From Chrysomallon squamiferum (Eukaryota; Mollusca; Gastropoda; Neomphalida; Peltospiridae), in assembly GCA_012295275.1 (NCBI GenBank), contig CM022679.1:15963342-15990841 (forward strand): 27,500 nucleotides of DNA. The letters are read 5' to 3'. How positions within the stretch are numbered: position 1 is the first letter of the stretch; every line of letters begins with the position of its first letter. Shown here one piece after another: positions 20,380 through 27,500 of the stretch. The notes beneath the pieces are model-generated. The model saw only the letters and a program-made list of their open reading frames with translations. It searched no databases and had not been told where the DNA came from. The position numbers and the translations under genes were made by a program.

Positions 20380-21900
20380 GTTATAGTCAGTGATCAGTGT
20401 TAATATTTAAAATATCAAACTCATATTTCCAGTTTTCAATATCACTCAGCGTTGTTAAATCCACGATATGCTGTCTCAGAAATATAATAGAAATAAATTG
20501 ATCGTCTAGCTGCAACAATAATTACAGATTAGTTTGTGATGTTCTAAACGGAGATATTCGGGTAAAATGGAGTTGAAACTATGCATTATTTTTATTTGGC
20601 AGCGATCAAAGTGTTTTAAATTAAGCATTAAGTAAGTAATCAATATGTTTTTATGCTTCTCTGTTTATTCAGAACCACTCTGATATTTCTAACTGATGTG
20701 TACAAGGACCAGATACGGTTCATGTGTCTAAATCAAACACTGTTTATTTTGTGAGTAATTCGAGAAAGATTAAGTTAGTGGTATTTCAAAATTTAACAGA
20801 AAAATGCTTTGAGTCTTTAACTCTATAAATTAAATAAGAATAATGCACAGCAATATGACTAACTGACTCTACTTTATTTCTCCGAACTGTTTCCCGACCT
20901 TTAGAAGTCCGGTTAAAACACAATAAAAAGTCAAGTGCAGCTGTAATTGCTGCATCAAAATAATTTAGAGTGTCAAATAAGAGAAACGTACATTTGTGTA
21001 AATACTGCGACTAAACAGTGCGAGTTTCAATCTACAGCGACACTACTTCCTATCAGACTGCACCGTTACAATAAAATGCCCCTAAACGGCTGAAACGTCG
21101 TAAAAGATTATTTTCAACTGAAAACAAAATTAACTGAAAAACCCAAAATGGTATTAAAATAGACAACTTAATAAATTAATAAAGGTTATTTATATAAAGG
21201 TATCTCGTTTTGCTGTTATTTGGTATCTAATGCTGTTTTAATATGGTTGAACGAGTCCTTTAGCGTCTTTACAGCGACTGCCCCCGCTGGTTAGAAGACA
21301 GGAGTCCTGTTAGCTGCTCCTTTCACCATCGCAAAGTCACAATATTTTATGAATGCTTTTAATAAACAATTTTGGAGATCACGCTGGAATGGAGAAAATT
21401 AATTCTTGATTCAGTAAGAGGGAATTATCTTATGACCATCATGCGTCAGTAGAGCTCTCAAAACAGATGTCTTCGTTAAAAACATTTATAATTAATATAT
21501 TCTTTATTCAAAATTGAGTTCATGAAAGCCAATTAGTCAGTGTCAAAAATACTGGGTATAACTAATGTTCAGACTAAATAATAGGGTTGCTATACAAATT
21601 CAGCAATATTTAATGCACACTGTTGTTTAATATGAATAAGACATTGTTTTTTTTTATATATAATAACGCTGTAAATGTGGCAGATTTGATAAATTCCAGA
21701 TGCAGACATTTTTCTTCATTGCTATAAATTAATCCATTTGTGATATTGTGACATAATATGAAATATACGGAGAAAGAAATTAATGCAGAATACATTTTAA
21801 GAATAGCTAACAGTTTTATCGTAAAAAAAAATAATAATAAAAAAATAAAATAATTTGAAAAAATAAAATAAAATAAATAAATAATTACGGTCGTTGATGT
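20380..21900. other. AT-rich region without a supported gene
   Basis: About 1.5 kb with no credible ORF. TGCCCCTAAACGGCTGAAAC at 21078, followed by GTCG, resembles the end of a hammerhead-ribozyme motif (see findings). Confidence 0.55.
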
Positions 21901-21917
21901 AAATAATTTTATAGATA

Positions 21918-21918
<1 letters not shown>

Positions 21919-21993
<75 letters not shown>

Positions 21994-22020
21994 ATCAACA
22001 TCATCATCATCATTATTATT
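21919..22020. repeat. ATT, TTG and ATC arrays in succession
   Basis: (ATT)n to 21962, (TTG)n to 21993 and (ATC)n to 22012, changing by one base per block. Confidence 0.96.
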
Positions 22021-22179
22021 AGAACTGAATATAGGTATTCTTAAATTTTTTCTCTACGTAATAAAGCGGGTCATCGAAATTCATTTTAGTGTCCGTACAT
22101 CTGTCACAGGGCAAGATTTAGTATAAACATTAAACATAATAAACACTCATCATACTTTAAACAACAAAACCAGCTCATA

Positions 22180-22310
22180 TAAATAAACACTGGTTAAACC
22201 TGTCAACGTGACAATATATAATTTGGTACTGTCATAAGGACAAAATTAATATATTAGTTATAAACAATAAACATAAATAAATATTGATTAAAACCTGCCA
22301 ACATGACAAC
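22180..22310 (+). repeat. Two imperfect direct repeats about 95 bp apart
   Basis: ATAAACACTGGTTAAACCTG with TCAACGTGACAA near 22182-22213 recurs as ATAAATATTGATTAAAACCTG with CCAACATGACAA near 22277-22309. The second copy supplies the ATG of the ORF at 22303. Confidence 0.6.
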
Positions 22311-22491
22311 CAACAGAAACAGACAATCTAACAACACAATAAGCAATTTAATAAATAATAGACATGGCAGAAGCTTCATAAATTGTTACGGCAAAAAGAA
22401 ATATTTGGAAACTAAACATGCAATAAAGAAATATTCACTTAGGTGGTTACGTAACCGATATAAAATAGTTAATGAAAGACTGAGTGCATAG
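22303..22491 (+). CDS. 62-codon basic ORF, unrecognised, doubtful
   Basis: An ATG-started frame rich in Asn, Arg and Lys (MTTNRNRQSNNTISNLINNR at the start, RWLRNRYKIVNERLSA at the end). No homologue comes to mind and base composition is background. The start lies inside a local direct repeat. It is probably a chance ORF. Confidence 0.12.
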   Translation: MTTNRNRQSNNTISNLINNRHGRSFINCYGKKKYLETKHAIKKYSLRWLRNRYKIVNERLSA

Positions 22492-22670
22492 ATGATAAAG
22501 CAGTTCACACTGAATATTAACTCCAGCCTGATGTAATTCTTTAGGTATGCATTTTAAAGCTACCTTTCATTTGATTTTATTATGTTGATATATGTTTTCT
22601 TCGATATTATTGTAAGAAATGCGACAGATAAATAACATTTATGAAACACAAACTCTAAAGAAACTTAGTC

Positions 22671-22952
22671 ATGTACATGATGTCGCATTTACACTGGTTA
22701 GAAATGTCATTTATTACAGCTACTCTAGATAATATGTCCGAGTTTTTTGTTTATGATTGTTTGGTAATATACATGAATAGTGAGTGTGTGAAGTACAATT
22801 ATTTAGTTAATGAACCAAATATGCAGACGTTTTATACATGTGTAAACAATGTCGAATACCAAACGGTAAAAATATATAACCCAAAGGTAAAACATTACAG
22901 TACGCGAACAGGGCCACATCGTTATGGCGATCATACTGTTGCGTACATCTGA
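22671..22952 (+). CDS. 93-codon ORF, unrecognised, doubtful
   Basis: An ATG-started frame of 93 mixed residues (MYMMSHLHWLEMSFITATLD at the start, STRTGPHRYGDHTVAYI at the end). It is among the longer frames in the window not built from a repeat. No signal peptide, membrane span or known motif is evident, and the codons follow the AT-rich background except in the last 60 bases. It could be a chance ORF or a decayed fragment. Confidence 0.18.
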   Translation: MYMMSHLHWLEMSFITATLDNMSEFFVYDCLVIYMNSECVKYNYLVNEPNMQTFYTCVNNVEYQTVKIYNPKVKHYSTRTGPHRYGDHTVAYI

Positions 22953-23570
22953 CTCGATCTCTTTAGCATCATTTCTTTATCGTCCTCATAATTCTAGGAA
23001 AAACTGACGTTCTCAAAGATATTTTAGGAAAAAACGGAATTTGCGGAGTTATGGACCGTTAATATTCTGTAGATGCAAACTGGTTACATCTTGAAAGTTC
23101 GTGGAAAGAATTATTTAGTTCGATCGCAGTCAAGCCAAGAAAACAGATCAGTTGAGTTTAACCTTTTCAAAATATATTTTTGTTTTTTTTAAAGGTGACG
23201 TTGGCCGTTCACAGCAAAGCGGTAAAATAATTGCAAATGTCTAGAAACAAAAATTCAACAGGAATCTGCCATTTCTTCCATTTTTTGACTGAAGTCTTGG
23301 AAAAATTGACGTGAAGATATTTTGAAAAGCATGAAGATCATTTTGCAGTATACTATGCCTTTTTTCTCTGTTATGTAGATTGTTCCTGACAAATAATAAG
23401 TATTCCCAGGAAGTATATCATGTAATGTGGCTGTATATAAATTATATGTCTGACTGTATTAAAATATAATTCTTGTTCTGATATTAATCAAAGATTCATT
23501 TATTTATTTAAATCAACTGATACTGTGGTCTGAAATATTAGCTTTTTTCCTTTGTGTTTGTGTGTACACA
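22953..23570. other. AT-rich DNA, nothing recognised
   Basis: No ORF, repeat or RNA signature seen. Confidence 0.55.
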
Positions 23571-23571
23571 G

Positions 23572-23826
23572 TTATGCAGGAAGGCCTCGTGTTAAGTTTA
23601 TAACGAAGTCTTGAAAGACGTGGACGCCCACGTTGGTTGCTTCCTGGTTTTCTTGAATCCCAGAACGTATGTTTCTACTGGAAACTACTGTGCCCCTGTA
23701 ATGACTTGTCTTTGTGTGTCTCATTCTAATCACTGTACCATTAACAGTACTGAAAAAAGAGACAGACATTTTAATAGAGAACTGCCAGTGAGAGGAAAAC
23801 ATGATCTGATTTTAATCAGTTTTTAA
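23572..23826. other. ORF pair on opposite strands, coding strand unclear
   Basis: A patch with higher GC than its flanks is open on both strands. Plus: no ATG at the start, with DVDAHVGCFLVFLNPRTYV and NYCAPVMTCLCVSHSNHC. Minus: ATG at 23802, with VVSSRNIRSGIQENQEATN and HVFQDFVINLTRGLPA. Neither frame recalls a known family. The plus frame follows an acceptor-like GTGTACACAG at 23571, but an in-frame TAA intervenes. It might be an exon remnant or a transposon fragment. Confidence 0.15.
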
Positions 23827-23835
23827 TCAATCTTC

Positions 23836-24240
23836 TATGTATGTATGTACGCACTTATGTAGTATGTATGTTTGTGTGTATGTAAGTATGTGCCTATGCA
23901 CTAGTATGTACGTTTGTATTTATGTATGTGCGTATGTGTGTACAAGTATGTATGTGTGTATGAATGTATGAATGTGTGTATGAATGTATGAATGTGTATA
24001 ATATATGTATGCAAGCTGATATGTATATGTGTACGTATGTGTGTATATAAGCATGGATGAATATATATATATGTGTGTATGTATGTACGTACTTATTTTT
24101 GTATGTGTATAGATGTATGTCTGTGTGGATGAATGTGTGTGTATGTTTTCGTGTGTGTATGTGTGTGTGTATATATCCATGTATGCATTTTTGTATGTAC
24201 ATGAATTTATATAAATGTGTGTTTGTATCTATATGTATGT
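23836..24240. repeat. Degenerate TATG / TGTG microsatellite, about 400 bp
   Basis: ATGTATGT-type units with frequent ACG, TGTG and AATG substitutions. It is the longest tetranucleotide tract in the window. Cys/Val and His/Thr-rich ORFs are artefacts. Confidence 0.93.
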
Positions 24241-24249
24241 AATCTGCAT

Positions 24250-25540
24250 ATACAACCATAACTTATTTTACAGGGACAAAATAAAAGTATGACTATGAAT
24301 AATGTATTAAGCTGTATAACTTGTGCTGAATGCATATTAGTATGTCAGCTTTGTTTTGTAATAGTATTTTAATTCGTGGATGTGTATTTGTAATTTGTGT
24401 AATGTAAAAACAGAAAGATGACTTCTTATTTTATCAACTGCAATTGAAAATGTTTTCAAGATAATGATAAATATCCACGAAAGGATAAAACGAAATGAGC
24501 GTTGTAACTCAGGATGTGTGATGTGTTTTCGAGTTTTACATCCAGTTAAATCATGCCACTCAGTACAGTCTCTGTGTTAGGTAAGTTCAGTACGTGTTAT
24601 TTAGGAAAGAGCTGATTTAGCCTTTTTAGATCGGTGTTGACAGTCGATCCCATCAGTTTTCATTACAAATTTTAACTGTTGAGCCAGTCAGGCCACTGAA
24701 TGACTGCAGTGAAATGAATTCAAGTGTAATTCTAATTACTTCTAAAAACTGTGAAACACTTCGGCTCGTTTATAAACTAACATGTGTCAGTCTATGTATG
24801 GAGAAATCTGCCGACCTCAGACTATGTTCATTGTTCGTTGTAAATTGCTTCGACATGCACAAATAACCCTCGCGACCTGAGTAATGACTTGCAAAGATTT
24901 GGATACAGTGGAGTGGAACTGTGGGCTAAGTTTATTATTGGTGGTGCATTCTTTTGTAGATTTCATATCAGTGCTTTCCATTGGCTAACCACTAATCTAA
25001 GGATGGCCGGCAGTTGTCAATCACGGAACTGCAAGTGTAAAAATATTATGAACACCGGGTTAATGTTTTGTCAATCAGAGCAGAATGCACTGAGATTATT
25101 TTGAAGACGTTGTTTATTTGTGATGTTCAGTTTGGTGGTAAAACAAGTCGTTTGTGTGTATTGATTATTTCCCTTGCGTGACACAAGACTGTAAAAGTAA
25201 AATTCGAAACAGCAAGGTGTCATATAAGACGTTTGTTGTGACTGTCGAAGAGTTTAAATTATATTTTTATTAAGATTTATTTTTATTTGTAAGAAAAGAA
25301 AGAAAGAGAAAAGATTCACTGATATATGCTTTATTTAAATTCTTTATTGCAGATACAGATACTTATACCTTTCTGCTGGAAAATTCTAATCTGTGTGATC
25401 TGTTATTCATCGCAACATTCTGAATGAGGCTCTTTTCAGTTAGCTGTGAAGTTTTTATTTTTTGATTTACAATGACAAGACAAGTGTTTTAGCGTGGAAA
25501 AATATATTTATCATTTCCCTTGTGTTTTGTGACACCGTTC
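24250..25540. other. Upstream region of the receptor cyclase exon
   Basis: No repeat longer than a few units is present, which is unusual for this window. An inverted CCAAT-like motif (CCATTGGCTAAC) lies at 24979-24990. A 71-codon frame at 24889-25104 lacks an ATG start and is unrecognised. The promoter and 5' leader of the gene at 25659 may lie here, but no TATA box or initiator can be assigned with confidence. Confidence 0.4.
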
Positions 25541-25541
25541 A

Positions 25542-25650
25542 ATGGCTCTCCACGGATGGTATTCATAGCTAACGGCTACTCAAAGGTAGATCGGCGTACA
25601 TGGATGCAGCTGTCTTGGTAGGCGACAGTTCGTCGCGTTGGCAAGTGTGA
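25542..25650 (+). promoter_or_regulatory. Overlapping upstream ORFs before the receptor cyclase start
   Basis: If the leader includes this sequence, upstream ATGs occur in all three frames. 25542-25568 has 8 codons, 25556-25621 has 21 codons with a nested ATG at 25604 sharing its stop, and 25600-25650 has 16 codons. The last stop is 8 bases before the main ATG. Such leaders commonly lower or condition translation of the main frame. The transcription start is unknown, so this is conditional. Confidence 0.35.
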
Positions 25651-25658
25651 ACAGCAGA

Positions 25659-26042
25659 ATGTCAGACCGTCCGTCCGTCGTGTTCTGTGCGTGTTTCCTG
25701 CTTGTCACTTCTTTTCTGTCGTTGACGACGACTCGAGCGTTGAAAAATATCACCATCGGATACCTGACGTCAGCGAAAACGGAGAAATTTATTCGTACGA
25801 TACAAGGGAGGCTGATATCTGGAGCGATAACCCTGGCAGTGGATCAGATAAACGACGGAGAGCTAATCCCCGGACACAGGGTCAGTATCATCTGGGCGGA
25901 CACGAAGGCCAGCTCGTTGCTAGCCACGCGCTCCCTGGCCGAGCAGTGGCGAGATGGGGCCGTGGCCTTCTTCGGGCCGGAGGACAGTTGTACAGTCGAG
26001 GCTCGCTTAGCCGCTTCTTTCAATCTCCCCATTATTTCTTAC
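25659..26042 (+). CDS. Receptor-type guanylate cyclase, first coding exon (partial gene)
   Basis: ATG at 25659 has A at -3 and follows an in-frame TAG at 25587. A nearby in-frame TTG at 25638 is not a likely start in an animal gene. The exon encodes 128 residues. Residues 1-27 are a signal peptide (hydrophobic CACFLLVTSFLSL core, cleavage near TTTRA). From residue 28 the ANF-receptor (ligand-binding) domain begins with ITIGYLT and goes on through SGAITLAVDQIND, WADTKASSLLATRSLAEQW and the hallmark GPEDSC-VEARLAASFNLPIISY. N30-I-T is a possible N-glycosylation site. The exon stops after a complete Tyr codon at a consensus donor GTAAGT (phase 0). These motifs fit Gyc76C/Gyc32E/NPR-like single-pass receptors, which bind ligands outside the cell and make cGMP with an intracellular cyclase domain. 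Exact orthology is not decidable. The membrane, kinase-like and cyclase exons lie beyond the window. Confidence 0.88.
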
Positions 26043-26092
26043 GTAAGTACTACGTTTTCAGTTATCACTTTCCGTGTTGTAGAATCACTATT

Positions 26093-26142
26093 TTTAAAAT
26101 TTGATGTGTATATATATATATATATACATATCAAATTTTAAA
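26093..26142. repeat. Inverted repeat with (TA)n centre
   Basis: TTTAAAATTTGATGTG and CATATCAAATTTTAAA form 16-base arms with one mismatch around a TA run. This can extrude as a cruciform or fold as an RNA hairpin 50 bases downstream of the donor. Confidence 0.85.
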
Positions 26143-26195
26143 TATATATATATATATACGCGCGCGCACGCACACACACACACACACACACATAA
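26143..26195. repeat. TA, CG and (AC)n compound microsatellite
   Basis: (TA)n passes through CGCGCGCACGC into (AC)n, ending near 26192. Confidence 0.95.
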
Positions 26196-26302
26196 AGATA
26201 CGGATACAGACACAGGTATGAATATAGATGTAAGACAGATAGATATAGATATTAAATTTTAAAAATTTGTACGAAAATTATTAAAATTTTTGGGGCTGTC
26301 AA

Positions 26303-26304
<2 letters not shown>

Positions 26305-26366
<62 letters not shown>

Positions 26367-26399
26367 TTTTAATTAGAAGTAATATAAAATTTAAAAATT

Positions 26400-26432
<33 letters not shown>
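26305..26432. repeat. Facing (ATT)n and (AAT)n arrays
   Basis: (ATT)n at 26305-26363 and (AAT)n at 26400-26431 are inverted relative to each other. They are separated by TTTTTAATTA and TTTAAAAATTA, so the whole is an imperfect long hairpin. Confidence 0.93.
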
Positions 26433-27455
26433 TTATTAAACATAAATGTTGCATGTTAAAATTATATCCAGTACAAGTTTCCCTTAACAATTAAATGTAG
26501 GTAAAGGTCGTTATAAATTTTGAACTTTCATAAACAGAAAATTACTTGTTCTTAAAATACTACATCTGACACACGATTTGTTCAACCTGTATAAAACTGC
26601 ATATAAAAAAATTCCTTGCTAACTGCCCTAAATCAGTATCCTATGGAGCCCTACTAGCTTATTTTCTCTTTTATTACGTTCATTATACAAAAGAAAAATG
26701 TATGACTGACGCCAAATGACCGAGATAACGTACTGCTTATCACGGTTGACTGTTATTACATTCAGTGTTTTGCATTTGCTCGACAGTACTGAGTAAATCC
26801 CATTAAACCTCGAGCTTGTGCTGTGATCGAACTGCTCTATCAGGACGAATCGACATTAAACATTCTAATACTGGAATTACAGAGGTTGAGGGCACTGTTG
26901 TTATCAAACAAAGACAAAGCGTGTAAAGGCTGAAAAAAAGTAAATGCATCTTAAACAATAGTCCTTTATTCAGTTTTTCGAACTGTCATTCAGTAAATAG
27001 AATTTGCTATTTTAATCAGGTTTATAGCTTATTTCGTTATTTTATAACGTAATCCCAGAGCTCAGCATTGGAAATTTCATGGGGTAAAACTTGATTATAA
27101 GTTTAAATAATTAAAACGATTGACCTAGTTTCAGAATTATGCCGTCATTCAGTAGATTTCTTTTAATACCAACATGACGTTGCAAATTATGTGGAACCGT
27201 TTTCACTGATGAGTCCGAGAACCTGATTTTCATATCAGTTATCAGTCTGACATGTCTGTGTATTCATGACGTTGATGCTATGAGTGCTTTACTGAGGAGG
27301 ATATCTTCGTTTTACATTCGCTCTAGTTTCCGTTCGATTTGTTTTAGAAATGGCAATGATTTTGGTCACTGTTTGAAACAGTAATGATGAACGTTATATA
27401 GGATTGTGCAGAGATAAATAAACTGTTAACCTTAAACTTTCAACCCTCGTGCTGC
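26433..27455. other. Unique AT-rich intronic sequence, nothing recognised
   Basis: No ORF, RNA gene or repeat is evident. CACTGATGAGTCC at 27204 resembles half of a hammerhead core but lacks the partner. Confidence 0.5.
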
Positions 27456-27457
27456 AG

Positions 27458-27500
27458 ATGACATGGATCACCTCACGCTGGCCTCTTCACACCGACAAAC
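27458..27500 (+). CDS. Possible second exon of the receptor cyclase, truncated by window end
   Basis: CTTTCAACCCTCGTGCTGCAG at 27437-27457 is an acceptable splice acceptor. The 43 bases after it are less AT-rich than the intron. In phase 0, as exon 1 demands, they read MTWITSRWPLHTDK. In the +2 frame they read DMDHLTLASSHRQT, which looks more protein-like but does not fit the phase. The family usually has a Cys just after ISY, and this sequence has none in either frame. It is a weak call. Confidence 0.2.
   Translation, partial: MTWITSRWPLHTDK

Larger units (their letters stand above)
26043..27457 (+). other. Intron 1 of the receptor cyclase (at least its start)
   Basis: It begins with GTAAGT. 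It holds an AT-centred inverted repeat (26093-26142), an AC array, ATT and ATA arrays and then unique AT-rich sequence. It may end at the CTGCAG at 27452-27457 or continue past the window. Confidence 0.6.

Noticed and set aside
23894-24259. 121-residue His/Thr/Ile-rich ORF (minus)
   Set aside because: Translation of a degenerate TATG microsatellite.
25844-26032. 62-residue minus-strand ORF opposite the receptor exon
   Set aside because: Antisense shadow of the GC-richer exon.
25691-26104. 137-residue ORF in another + frame over the receptor exon
   Set aside because: A shadow of the true frame. It starts inside the exon, lacks family motifs and crosses the splice donor.
27204-27240. CACTGATGAGTCCGAGAAC as a hammerhead ribozyme
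   Set aside because: The CTGATGAG half is present, but the stem II partner and the GAAAC core do not follow, so the fold fails.

Overview
This is a gene-poor, AT-rich stretch of a metazoan nuclear genome. It contains GT-AG intron signals, a signal-peptide exon of a receptor-type guanylate cyclase, tRNA-derived SINEs and a very heavy load of microsatellites, and no bacterial operon layout. The microsatellites (AG/TC, ATT, TTG, TAG, TATG and TAGG arrays) together with a tRNA-derived SINE would suit a lophotrochozoan such as a mollusc, and a cephalopod is plausible. The sequence alone does not prove the phylum.

Layout. 1-4280: two inverted copies of one dispersed element (161-351 on + and 3957-4276 on -). 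Each ends in a perfect-looking splice donor and then in an expanded CTAT/CTAC/CT tract, and the right copy holds a perfect 131-bp tandem duplication. Between them lie AG/TC arrays and a 21-bp minisatellite (2177-2506) that reads on the minus strand as a heptapeptide Asp/Asn repeat. 4280-7730: AT-rich DNA plus ATT and AG arrays. 7900-8640: two copies of one tRNA-derived SINE in inverted orientation, both next to TACA/TATG arrays. 8840-15440: mostly AT-rich with GT, CAGA/AG, ATT and TTG arrays. It also holds two high-complexity open stretches on the minus strand (14700-14538 and 11034-10886) with plausible, phase-compatible splice sites. 15441-15581: an orphan exon fragment that resembles the extracellular ligand-binding domain of receptor guanylate cyclases, cut by a 26-base T run. 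15608-25540: AT-rich, with microsatellites and a few unrecognised ORFs.

25659-26042 (+) is the best-supported gene feature. It is the first coding exon of a Gyc76C/NPR-like receptor guanylate cyclase, with signal peptide, start of the ANF-receptor domain and a consensus GTAAGT donor, preceded by overlapping upstream ORFs. Intron 1 (from 26043) is full of AT, AC and ATT repeats and probably runs to or past the window end; a possible acceptor sits at 27457.

The orphan exon at 15.5 kb and the first exon at 25.7 kb are on the same strand and appear to come from the same receptor family. The orphan encodes a part of the domain that should come after the first exon, so they cannot be consecutive exons of one colinear gene. 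A decayed tandem paralogue or a duplicated, retroposon-broken exon is the most interesting reading of the window. No complete gene, tRNA gene, rRNA, CRISPR array or complete transposon was found.
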